From Dryas octopetala (lineage: Eukaryota > Streptophyta > Magnoliopsida > Rosales > Rosaceae): a stretch of DNA of 64,000 nt. How positions within the stretch are numbered: the stretch's first letter is position 1; each line of letters begins with the position of its first letter. The notes beneath the pieces were generated by a model. It saw nothing but the letters and a program-made list of their open reading frames with translations, was not told where the DNA came from and did not search any database. The stretch spans positions 18,166,001 through 18,230,000 of the forward strand of contig OY992835.1 of assembly GCA_963921425.1 (NCBI GenBank), written 5' to 3'. This document shows, one piece after another, positions 37,076 through 46,733 of this stretch. The position numbers and the translations under genes are program-made.

Positions 37076-40000
37076 TTATTGTCTGTGGGATGTCCCTACA
37101 TTTTTCAGCCGATCTACAACTTCATTGATGGTTGGTCTCTTAAGAGGGTTCTGGTTGACACACATGCAAGCCACATCAAGCACCTGCAGCATCTCTTCTT
37201 CAAAACCTTTCCCTCTCAGGAGAGGATCAAAAACTTCCTCTGGTTTGTTCTCCCTCATTTGCTGCACCCACCCAACCAACTCTCTTGAACTCCTTGGCTT
37301 GCATACCTCGAAAGGCCTTTTTCCAGTAAGCAACTCAAGCATGACAACCCCAAAACTATACACATCTCCTCTCAAGGTGGCCACCCATGCTTGTCCATAC
37401 TCTGGAGGAATGTAACCCAGGGTACCAACAAGCTCAGTTGTAACATGAGTATGATATGGAAGAATCAACCGGGACAACCCAAAATCCGCAACATGTGCTT
37501 GAAATTTATCATCCAGGAGGATGTTGCTGGACTTGATATCACGATGCACAATGTGTGGCTCACATATCTGGTGCAAGTAAGCCAGCCCACAGCCTGCTCC
37601 CCGTGCAATCTTCAGCCGAGTTGGCCAATCTAATTGAGAAGCACCATCGGCTTTCTCATGCAACCAGTAATCCAGACTTCCATTTTCCATGTAGGAATAT
37701 ATTAATAGGCGAACACCCTCATGCACGCAATAACCTTGCAGGGAAACTAGGTTCTCATGTTGGGCATTGGACAGTGCCTGAACCTCTGCCTTGAATTCCC
37801 TTTCCATCAGGCCCAAGTCTCCTGAGAGTTTCTTAACAGCCAGCCTGGTCCCATTTGCCAATGCTGCTCTGTAAACCAGACCAAAACCTCCACACCCAAT
37901 GATGTTTGCTTGATTGAAATTGTCAGTTGCCTTCAAGATTTCAGATATAGTAAGATCCTTGATTTCATTGGTAATGGTTGGGAACATGACCAAGCTGGTA
38001 TCCTTGTCAAGCTCGGGAGCAACAGCAGTAGTAGAATGGCTAGAAATTGTATCCAAATCCATCTTGTCAGGATCCCCTCCAGGGATGATCCTTCTCTTAG
38101 ACAATATCCACACTGCTAGCGTAGCAATGATAACAACAATGCCAAAACAGATCCCAGATAGCAGTCCAATAAGAAGGTTTTTGTTAGATCTTCGACCAGC
38201 TGATGATGGTGATTTAGGGCAAGTGCGCTGCTCAGTTGGAGGGCCACATAATTTTGGATTCCCTTCAAAGCTGGACATGGTAAAAGTATCAAACTGACCT
38301 CCAGATGGTACAAGTCCCTGAAGATGATTGTATGCCACACTGAAAGAAGACAAGAAATGCAGACCTTTGAGAGAAGCAGGGATCTCACCAGATAGATTGT
38401 TATAGGAGAGATCCAATTTCTCTAAGTTAGTGAGGTTAGAAATCTGATCCGGAATGCTACCAGAGAACTTGTTATGACTGAGGTCCAAGACAAGAATAAA
38501 CTTCAATTGGCCAATCTCAATGGGAATAATGCCACTAAGGCTGTTGTTACTCAGATATATCGCTGGGGGGAGGCTGGACAGCTGATTGTACTGCTGATTA
38601 GTAGCATTGGTGGGCTTCACGAAGACGGGCAACTCTAGATAACTTCTGTCCACTTGATCTCCGGCCTCTTTTGACATCAAAACTGGCATCCCACACAGCT
38701 CCTTAGGAAACCCTCCTTCAAGGACGTTATTGGACAAATCTATGTAGAAAAGGTTGGGCAGACTACTGAACCAACGGGGAATAGAACCAGTTATGCGGTT
38801 AACTGACAGGTCCAAGACTTGAAGTTTTTGAAGCTTGGATAGCCAGGTGGGCACTTGGCCTGTCAATTGGCAAGCACCCAGAGACAAAACCTGAAGATTT
38901 TGGAATCCATCCGACTCTACTAGGCTTTCATCATTGGGCACAGGTTCATTCAGGAAATTGTTGGAGAGGATCAAAGTGGTCAAATTCTTGCAACCCATTA
39001 GAATCCTAAAAGCCCCAGTGGCATTTGTCAGGGTGTTGTTAGAGATGGAGAGAAAAGCCAGAGATTCTAGTGCAACTATTTCAGGTGATATCTGGCCTCC
39101 AAGGTGATTACTAGCCAATCTAATTGCTGTCAATGACTTGCAAGCGTAGAGGCTTTGCGGTAACTCACCAGTGAAGTTGTTGTTGCTGAGGTCCAGCGTG
39201 GTGAGGCGTTGGAGCAAAGAGAAATTGAAGGCAGAGAGGTTTCCATTCAGCAAGTTGACCCGCAAATTCAAGGTGCATAGACTTGTGCAGTTCATGAGAG
39301 ATGAAGGTAAAGGCTCTGTGAGGTTGTTGTTGTGAAGAAGCAAGATTTCCAACCTGGAAAGATTACCAATATGACTGGGGATTGCCCCATAGAATTGGTT
39401 GGAGAAGAGCTCTAGGATCCTGAGGTTGGTTAACCGCACGATGTCATTACTGATTGCTCCTGAGAGGCGATTCACAGGAAGAGAGAGCTGCTGGAGATCA
39501 GCAGCAGCATAAATGTCTTCCGGGAGAGGTCCCGACAGGTTGTTGAAGCCTGCCCGGAAGAATTGGAGCTTCGAACATGCCCCGAGTCCAGCAGGGATTT
39601 GATCAGTGAATTCATTGAAGGACAAGTCCAAGAAAGTAAGGGAAGATTGATTGCTACCATTGTTGCAGAAAGCGGATATGGGTATAGGACCAGCAAAGCT
39701 GTTGTTGCTGACATTGAAGGAGGTTAGAGACCCTGCGGCCACGGATGAGGCAAGGAACGAAGGTGGGATTGAGCCGTTGAAGAAGTTGCTGGACATGTTC
39801 ACAATCTGAAGCTTGCTGTTTTCGTTGGAGGAGCGTGGTACATAGCCGATTAGACGATTGAAGCTCAAGTCCAAGACCTGAAGGCGATACAGGGAGGAGA
39901 ACAAGGCGTCCGGGAGAGGACCCAAGAGGGAGTTACGGGAGAGATTGAGTTGGGTGAGATGGGTGAGTTTGGTGATCGACGGAGAAACGACACCGTTCAA

Positions 40001-40318
40001 GCCTCTTCCAGGCAGCCATAGACGAACTACACGGCGATCACCATCTGGGTCGCAGCCTATTCCTTCCCAGAGGCAACAGTCAGTGGAAGCAGACCAATTC
40101 AATGGCGAAGAAGATGGTGGTACCTTGAAGGACAAGGACAAGAGAGCTTCACGATCCACTTGATCACAGGCAGAGGCAAAGCTTGTGAAGAAAACCCATT
40201 GACCCAAAAAGAGTAGGAGGAAGAAAAGGTACTGTCTTGGGCAGCTTGGTGGTGTTGTTGTTGTTGTTGGGACCTCTTCCTCCTTGTCGTCTTTCATCGG
40301 AACAAGAGAAGAAGACAT
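37076..40318 (-). CDS. PSY1R: LRR receptor-like kinase, tyrosine-sulfated glycopeptide receptor 1 (PSY1R) type
   Basis: Intronless, 1080 aa from the ATG at 40318. An upstream in-frame ATG at 40342 lies inside a (CA)n tract and would add MCVCVCVF, so it is unlikely to be the start. Order: signal peptide (YLFFLLLFLGQWVFFTSFAS), N-terminal LRR cap with SADCC-type Cys pair (STDCCLWEGIGC), about 20 LRRs broken by an island domain near VKPTNATNQQYNQLSS, a transmembrane helix (LLSGICFGIVVIIATLAVWI), then a kinase. Kinase motifs are GCGGFGLVYRA, LAVKK, IVHRDIKSSN (about 923-932), VADFGLSRL and GTLGYIPPEYG: a complete RD kinase. The family (PSKR/PSYR) perceives tyrosine-sulfated peptides at the plasma membrane and controls growth versus stress. 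Subgroup assignment to PSY1R is by overall resemblance. Confidence 0.9.
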   Translation of the reverse strand: MSSSLVPMKDDKEEEVPTTTTTPPSCPRQYLFFLLLFLGQWVFFTSFASACDQVDREALLSLSFKVPPSSSPLNWSASTDCCLWEGIGCDPDGDRRVVRLWLPGRGLNGVVSPSITKLTHLTQLNLSRNSLLGPLPDALFSSLYRLQVLDLSFNRLIGYVPRSSNENSKLQIVNMSSNFFNGSIPPSFLASSVAAGSLTSFNVSNNSFAGPIPISAFCNNGSNQSSLTFLDLSFNEFTDQIPAGLGACSKLQFFRAGFNNLSGPLPEDIYAAADLQQLSLPVNRLSGAISNDIVRLTNLRILELFSNQFYGAIPSHIGNLSRLEILLLHNNNLTEPLPSSLMNCTSLCTLNLRVNLLNGNLSAFNFSLLQRLTTLDLSNNNFTGELPQSLYACKSLTAIRLASNHLGGQISPEIVALESLAFLSISNNTLTNATGAFRILMGCKNLTTLILSNNFLNEPVPNDESLVESDGFQNLQVLSLGACQLTGQVPTWLSKLQKLQVLDLSVNRITGSIPRWFSSLPNLFYIDLSNNVLEGGFPKELCGMPVLMSKEAGDQVDRSYLELPVFVKPTNATNQQYNQLSSLPPAIYLSNNSLSGIIPIEIGQLKFILVLDLSHNKFSGSIPDQISNLTNLEKLDLSYNNLSGEIPASLKGLHFLSSFSVAYNHLQGLVPSGGQFDTFTMSSFEGNPKLCGPPTEQRTCPKSPSSAGRRSNKNLLIGLLSGICFGIVVIIATLAVWILSKRRIIPGGDPDKMDLDTISSHSTTAVAPELDKDTSLVMFPTITNEIKDLTISEILKATDNFNQANIIGCGGFGLVYRAALANGTRLAVKKLSGDLGLMEREFKAEVQALSNAQHENLVSLQGYCVHEGVRLLIYSYMENGSLDYWLHEKADGASQLDWPTRLKIARGAGCGLAYLHQICEPHIVHRDIKSSNILLDDKFQAHVADFGLSRLILPYHTHVTTELVGTLGYIPPEYGQAWVATLRGDVYSFGVVMLELLTGKRPFEVCKPRSSRELVGWVQQMRENKPEEVFDPLLRGKGFEEEMLQVLDVACMCVNQNPLKRPTINEVVDRLKNVGTSHRQ

Positions 40319-40362
40319 GAACACACACACACACACACACACTCTCTCTCTCTCTCTCTCTC
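40319..40362. repeat. Compound (AC)n(TC)n microsatellite in the receptor kinase leader
   Basis: About 11 AC followed by about 10 CT repeats immediately upstream of the chosen start codon, overlapping the longest possible reading frame. Confidence 0.95.
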
Positions 40363-40802
40363 ACACTTATTCACTCAATCATAAACACAAACACATCGCC
40401 ATCATTCTCATCATCACAATCTATTGGAATCATTAGCAGAAGTACACCAATCTACAACAAGACCATATGTATGTCTGTCTGAGCTAGCTGCCTGGTACAG
40501 AGGTGGGTTGGGTTGGGTTTTTTGGGATCGCAGTAAACAACACCCATTGACCCAGAGAGACAAAGAGAGAGAGAGAGGGGAAGAGAGAGAGCCAATTGAC
40601 GTTGACATGGGAAGAAGATAAACAATAATAAATAAAAAAATAAATCACAGAAGCGTTTACTTTGTGGGCGGCTGGTAGTGGCTGTTGGTGTTGGTCCTGT
40701 TGGACATTTTCTAATCTTGCAATCATGATGTTGATGATGGTTTTTGATGATGGTGATGATGATGATCCTTCACCACAAGAGCTTAGCGTGTATAGTAGGA
40801 TT

Positions 40803-41002
40803 NNNNNNNNNNNNNNNNNNNNNNNNNNNNNNNNNNNNNNNNNNNNNNNNNNNNNNNNNNNNNNNNNNNNNNNNNNNNNNNNNNNNNNNNNNNNNNNNNN
40901 NNNNNNNNNNNNNNNNNNNNNNNNNNNNNNNNNNNNNNNNNNNNNNNNNNNNNNNNNNNNNNNNNNNNNNNNNNNNNNNNNNNNNNNNNNNNNNNNNNNN
41001 NN
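40803..41002. other. Assembly gap, exactly 200 N
   Basis: Same length as the gap at 10475, so probably a fixed placeholder. It lies about 480 bp upstream of the receptor kinase start and may hide promoter sequence. Confidence 0.95.
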
Positions 41003-41459
41003 GGTCTTCCTCGGACCTCGGCCCGGGTTCAGATGGCGAGCTCCTCAAGCCCAGCAAGTGGGTTTTGGCAGTCGGTCGATCATTTCTTTCAGATTGTTCG
41101 GAGACCCGGGGATGCAAGTTGCAGGTCAAGTGGGTTATAGGAAACTATGAGGAATTTGGGGGTGAATATTTGGGATTGGAAAGGGCAAAATGGGGAATTT
41201 GTAGGTTGAAGCCAAGGAAGTTGAGGTTATTTTGGAATTTACAGAATTAGGCTCATGAAATTGCTTATCGAAAAAGTCTTAAATGTTAGTGGTCTTAGCA
41301 CGTGTATTAGTAGTCCTAAACCCTAAACCATCCAATGTATCTATATATTTTGTTTGCTGTAAATATATTATTGGAAATCACAACATATACATGACACTAC
41401 TCAACTGCTCTACTAGATCATTTCTTATTGTTTTCACAAAATTTGTATCCAAAAAACAT
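41003..41459. other. GC-rich stretch after gap, possible truncated exon
   Basis: Unusually GC-rich for this window. An ATG at 41033 opens a 35-codon frame (MASSSSPASGFWQSVDHFF...), with a possible CAG|GTCAAG donor near 41123. Nothing downstream continues it recognisably and the family is unknown. It could be the edge of a gene hidden by the gap. Confidence 0.25.
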
Positions 41460-42075
41460 GAGTGCTACTATTTACACACCTAATTTCTTCTCTTTACACA
41501 TTCCCTCCCTTTTAAATTTGAAATTACAAATTTAACCCAAAATAAAAAGATCATAAAAGACAAAAATTAAAAAACAGAACCCCAAGGTGGACCTCCATCG
41601 CTCCCTCTCTCTTTCTTTCTCTTCGCACCACCTCTCTCTCCTTTCCTCTTTCTCATCCTCTCTTCTCTGCCTTTCTCTCACCACTCTTCTCCCCTTCATC
41701 TATTTCTCTCTCTAATCTGCTGCAGAGGTCGGCGACCTTGCCGGCCTCCACATCGATCGTCATCTTCGTCGTCGTCGTTGTCGGCCGATGTGGAAGTCAG
41801 TAAGGTCGCCAACTTCTATAGCAGATCGGAGAGAGAGATAGACAAATGAAAGAAGAGAGGTGAGAGAGAAAGAGACAAAGGGAAGGAGAGAGAAGGGGAA
41901 GGGAGGGGTGGTAGGGGTGTGCTGGGTTGTGTTGGGGTGTGTTGGGTGGTGGTAGGGATATTTTAAGAATTTTTGAGGTGTGTTTTAAGAAATTAATAAA
42001 ATTAAAAAGAAAATAGAGTGTAAGGTGAGAAAAAAGTGTGTAATAAGAGGAAATTGGTGTGCATTTAGCAGCAAT
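41460..42075. mobile_element. 616-bp foldback element, MULE-like
   Basis: Ends GAGTGCTACTATTTACACAC and inverted GTGTGCATTTAGCAGCAAT; AAAAACAT flanks both sides (41452-41459, 42076-42083). A pyrimidine-rich left half and purine-rich right half pair along almost the whole length. The centre (GGTCGGCGACC..., GGCCGATGTGGAAG) is GC-rich and also folds back. No coding capacity. Confidence 0.6.
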
Positions 42076-42083
42076 AAAAACAT

Positions 42084-43789
42084 TCACAAAATTTGGGTTA
42101 TTTAAATATCCTTATAGTGAAATTACATAGATACCCTATAAATAATTTCCTTTATTTACCTGAATGGTTTGAGCAAGGTGAAGTGGCTAAAGATAAGTGG
42201 GTCCATTTCTGCTTATGAACTTGGAAAATTTCAAAGGAATATGACTTAAAACGACAGTTGGGTCCTTGTATTTGTTTGACTGTTTAAATTTCTTATTAAG
42301 AGATGTTATGGAGAGTTATCACTTGTCCAAGTTTTGATCATCCATTCACATTATCATTATCTTGCATCCTCACTATTAATTTTCTTATACACTTTAATAG
42401 GCTCAAAAGTATGCATGTATTATTCAGACAAAATAAGGACACAAACTATATTTTTTCTCGCAACACTTTCGATCGATTAGTAGAGTAACATTGTTGTAGT
42501 GCTGATCAATTAGTGCAGTAATACTTGCTTTGCCTTGCAATTGCAGAAGGTCAAGCTGCAGTTGTTATGTCGATCCATCAATGTGACTATACAGGTAAAT
42601 ATTTTATTTGTTAAAAATATACGAGTTATAGATGACAAAAAAAATAATATATGTAAATTTTAATAAATAAAATATTGTCATATTAATTTTTTTTATAAAG
42701 AAGTTAACATGGAACATGGCTGGATTGCCAGCTGTACTGTACATGCACTTCATCTATAAAATTAGCAATGGACACCAACTTCAATACTAATCTTATGTGT
42801 TTATAAGAGAATGACATACAATTATTCATAAATTTAATTAAAAATAAATATTAGGAGACAAATCTTTAATTACTACAAAGCAATTACCAGGTTGGAGAAC
42901 TTGGAAGCAATGCATTGAGTCAATACAATGGATAAACAAATGAATTGAAAAAAATAATTAAGAAGCTAGTGGAATATAAAGAATGCATGTGTCAAACATA
43001 AGTATACGCATATGAATGCGATCCAACTATAAAAGAAAACACCTCCAATTGATCATTACATTAATCCAAATGAGAATCAACTTTTTTTTTTTCGAATAAA
43101 ATATTCAGATAGCAATCTCTTACAGATTGGGTTTTGGTTTCTAGCACCCACTAGAACCTGACTCGGTCTCCAGCATGCCTTGAATTTGAAATTTGGACAT
43201 GTTCAACGGTAGGTGGTGACTGGTGTTGTACACTTGCTTACACAAAGGACTGACTTGCATGTGATTTGTGAATTGCACAATATTTGGGGCATGAGAAATG
43301 AAGAAATGGATGCAGATCACAATGGTAAGTTTACAATCAGGAATCACAAAAATTAAGCTGGCATGCAAGTAGAATACAAGTGCACTCCAGGTATATGTAC
43401 AATAATTTCTATATTTTCAATGAATTAGTAAAAATGCATATAACCAAAATCATTATTGTTTTATGACAACATGCACACTAGTTATCGTTGGTGTATATTC
43501 TTATAAAAAAGTAAACCCGTGTTGAAAAACAGAGGTTTATTTAGAATACCTCATCAAATAGTAACATTTCTGAAACTTCACAGCAACACAACCAACCTTT
43601 GAATTTTGAAACCCTAAACTTGAAGTTTTGTGTAACTGTGCAACCACTTAACCATAAGGCTTAGCAATTGGATTTGGGTCTTCTATTGCAGAGAAATTCA
43701 TCTCTGTCTATTGCATAGTGTGCATATGAAACTTGGGAAATGGTGATGTAACCAACATAATGCCAACATTAACTTCAATCTCAAACTCT
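42084..43789. other. Spacer, nothing firm
   Basis: A 75-codon ORF on the - strand (43141-43368) starts with a hydrophobic stretch and ends ETESGSSGC, but nothing else supports it. No other feature was seen. Confidence 0.35.
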
Positions 43790-43876
43790 TTATTGCCGGT
43801 TTAGGTACCTCTTTGAAGCCTTTTCTGCACCTTCTCTTGTTGTGTAGGTTACAAATGCTCCTCGGGCCACCATCCT
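43790..43876 (-). pseudogene. Captured fragment of an RBM22/CCCH-RRM RNA-binding protein gene
   Basis: On the - strand the sequence reads VARGAFVTYTTREGAEKA before drifting into YLNRQ and a stop. AFVTYTTREGAEKAA is the diagnostic start of the RRM in plant CCCH zinc-finger proteins related to RBM22/Cwc2, a spliceosome component. Only about 20 residues survive, with neither the zinc finger nor the rest of the RRM, so this is a displaced fragment. Confidence 0.6.
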
Positions 43877-43966
43877 AACAAAAAAAACCACTACTAAATT
43901 AAGCTCATCCAATTAATGGTGTGCCAAAATAAATTACAAGTTTGAAGTTTCCGTTACTCACTCTAC

Positions 43967-44345
43967 CTGGATTTGCAGGATGGTACCGAAATCACCATCA
44001 TCCAATGCCTGGCATAGCTGAACAAGCTTATCAGCAACATTTTTAGATATGTATTCGCAGTTGAGGGATTTGCATGTGAACCTCCCAACGCTTCAGATGT
44101 CTCATTCACTAAAAAAAATATGAGCAAAGCCCACTAATGATTGGCGGCTACAAAAGGGGTGGCAATTTGGAACTTTAGTGCATATTGCTCAATTGCCACC
44201 AATTTTTGTTAAAATAGAGGCACTTTAGTCCCTATTGCTAATTGCCACCCCTTTTATTGCCGCCAATCATTAGGGGGCTTAGGTCATATTTTTTGTAGTG
44301 ATTGTTGTGATTATGGGTTTTTGGTGGGCTGCACCACATTACCCA
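43967..44345 (-). pseudogene. SEC31: Captured fragment of a SEC31 (COPII coat) gene, split by a CACTA MITE
   Basis: The - strand gives AAHQKPIITTM (right of the MITE), then [15 protein letters not shown] and, after a frameshift and an internal deletion of roughly 25 codons, [18 protein letters not shown] then [10 protein letters not shown] up to a GT donor at 43966. This is the C-terminal (SRA1-like) region of plant SEC31, where the intact protein reads ...ETSEALGGS...SKNAADKL.QLCQALD... . The MITE at 44107-44300 interrupts it within the NET region. The exon/intron boundary shows a genomic origin. Confidence 0.75.
44107..44300. mobile_element. 194-bp CACTA-type MITE
   Basis: Begins CACTAAAAAAAATATGAGC and ends GGTCATATTTTTTGTAGTG. 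Inverted similarity covers about 70 bp each side (TAATGATTGGCGGC.../...GCCGCCAATCATTA). ATT is duplicated at both borders (44104-44106, 44301-44303), the 3-bp duplication of CACTA (EnSpm) elements. It sits inside the SEC31 fragment. Confidence 0.85.
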
Positions 44346-45658
44346 CAAATAAGCAAGACGATCACAAAAGTACCACAGGTTGGAAATTCAATGCGTTTTA
44401 GAGGGCAGCCTCCAAATGTTAGATATAAACAAATGAATAGAGCATTGTCCCAACTAAATGAGTAGGGTACACCAATACTAGTCATGATCCAATTCCATCC
44501 TAATCAATCAAAATATTGCCAACCAACCCTACCAATGCATCACAGTTTAATGCCATGCTCAATACATGTAGAGCAACATGCACCCCTTGAACGTGGTCAA
44601 AATGGTTCTGTTTTTCAGTTGAAAATTTTGAAGTAACTTGTGTCGTAAGAAAACTGTGACATGAATGATATTAAATAGAGGAAATGAGCCAGGGAATGCA
44701 GGAAAATGTAATTACCAGGAACATTGGAAGTATCAACTGCCTCTATATATAGTACGTTGTGGATCTCTCCTCATTCGTATGGGGGGAGGATCAGTCATAG
44801 CTTGGACGATCTTTGAGACTGAGACTAGTTAGAAGAAGTGTTCAACATATGACTTGATAGTCAATTACACTGAGGGAAAAGATTGCTACCATTTCAAATT
44901 TTAGGTTTAACATTGCAACGTTTTAAAAGATAAGAATGTCCTTTAAACAAGAATGGATCTACAAATAGGGCTATATGGGATGTAGCCTTTAATTTAATTT
45001 AATTTTATATTTTCTGTTTTTTTAAGTAAAGTTCAAACTAATTATAATCCTAGCCCCACCATGAGCATGTACAATGACATGGCTAAATTCTATGCTAAAA
45101 GCTAGGGGCTGATATTTTTGAACCGAATAGTGGAATTGATAAAAAAATCCACTACAATGACATGACTATATTTAACATTTGCTATGCTAAAGCTATATTG
45201 TTCACTATATATAGTGGAAAATATAACAAATGCTATTGTGGATGTCAAGAAACTTCTAGTCCCATATCAGAAAAAACATGTGAGAAAAGAGAAAATTGGT
45301 GTTGGTTAGTGAGAGTTGATTTTGAAGATGTGTCCCCCAAGAGAGAGAATTAAATTTCATGTGGGTGTAGGAGTCAATGTTCAATACATATGGCTTGCCT
45401 TCATTGGTTTAATATAAGATTATAGTTTTTGTACCTTTGGAGTAAAAATCACAAAAGCTATAACCAAAATGCTAAAAATATAGCATTTAGCATAGCTTTT
45501 AGTTTTTTCCCATGTACATGCTCTGAACACATGGGTCTGTCTTGTGCCCTTCCAGTGCAAGCTATGATCACATCACTCGTAATTTGTTTCACTATGACCT
45601 TGCAGACAATATCTTTTCAATAGTTTTCAATTTTACATTGTCATTAGTAATATGTATA
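44346..45658. other. Spacer, nothing recognised
   Basis: AT-rich DNA without a supported gene; short ORFs only. Confidence 0.4.
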
Positions 45659-45924
45659 AGCTTTATTTGATGCATAGGATTAGATTGAATATTCAAAGAA
45701 AAAGCTTGTAACTTGAAGGAAGACAATGAATTAATTATAAGGGGAAACTTATCTTTTCCAATTCTTACAAAGGTATTAGTAGGATAAGTTTCCCCTTATG
45801 GCTAATCTATCGTTTTCTCGTATTATTCCTTCAAGTTAAAAGACAATTTTCATCTTATTCCTTAAATACACATTACTTCAGTCATTTAGCATTTTCAATC
45901 CAATTATAGATTCCAAACAAAGCC
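45659..45924. mobile_element. MITE, same family as 23518-23828
   Basis: Hairpin arms AACTTGAAGGAA...ATAAGGGGAAACTTATC and GATAAGTTTCCCCTTAT...TTCCTTCAAGTT, with outer ends GCTTTATTTG and CAAACAAAGC. The modules match the 23.5-kb copy. Exact ends and duplication are unresolved. Confidence 0.6.
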
Positions 45925-46733
45925 ATAGTATAACTGTTATACATTGTTGGTCTAGTTAATGAGAATTTAAGATCATGAGTGCGAAACTGCGAATCATCCA
46001 ATCCCCATCTGGCTGTTTATGCTTTCTAAGTGTATATTGGGGTTGGACCTCTTGGGAGGTTAGGTCCAAATGTCCAATACATTAGCAATCCAATCATATT
46101 TCAATAGTTGAACACAAAGCACACTTGATAACAAAATGGGCCGAAAGTCCATAAAAGAGTTGGGTTACAAGGAGCAAAGTTGAAGTTGGGCCAGCAACCC
46201 AACATTCTTATGGACTATCCCATCATCCAATCAGATTCAGATATTTTATCTTCTTGTAGGCTTGTAGCCGAAAAGTGAAATTAAAAGAAAATAAGAAAAT
46301 AAAAGCAAAAACAGATGATGATGATGATGATATAAATATTTAAGTTTTAATTTTCTCCCCAAGAATTAATGAGGATATTTTTGGTTAAACCCAAACCCAA
46401 AACCCTACTTCCTTGCTATTATGCCCATTTCATTATCTGCTGCTTCTCCAAGTCCTCCTTTGGCATTTCAATTACAAGCATGCAGATTCCAGAGCTCAGT
46501 CTCCTCCACACTCCGCTTCTCTGCGACTGCGACACCGCCACAACTCTGATATCACCGTCACCAACAGTCCCTCACTGCTAACCACCTGTAACTTCCCTCC
46601 TTCCCCATATTCTCAACCGGCGTAACCATTTCTGTTGAATTTATGTTTCTTCTGTTCAGCTCCTCATGGAAATGTTATTGAAATCTCAGTGATTTTCTGG
46701 GGTTGCGAGTGCTTGTAGAAGAAGGGAGAGAAG
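45925..46733 (+). promoter_or_regulatory. Upstream region and 5' UTR of the RLT3-like gene
   Basis: A GATGAT run (about 46315-46331) and a TATAAATA box-like sequence at 46330 precede a pyrimidine-rich stretch. ORFs at 46369-46625 overlap the presumed leader and are not supported as genes. Confidence 0.35.

Noticed and set aside
43141..43368. 75-aa ORF on the - strand with hydrophobic N-terminus
   Set aside because: No recognisable peptide motif, no promoter evidence, no second copy; too weak to call a gene.
46369..46625. Two overlapping 70-aa ORFs upstream of the RLT3-like gene
   Set aside because: Located in the presumed promoter or leader; Ser/Pro-rich composition from CT-rich DNA, no homology recognised.
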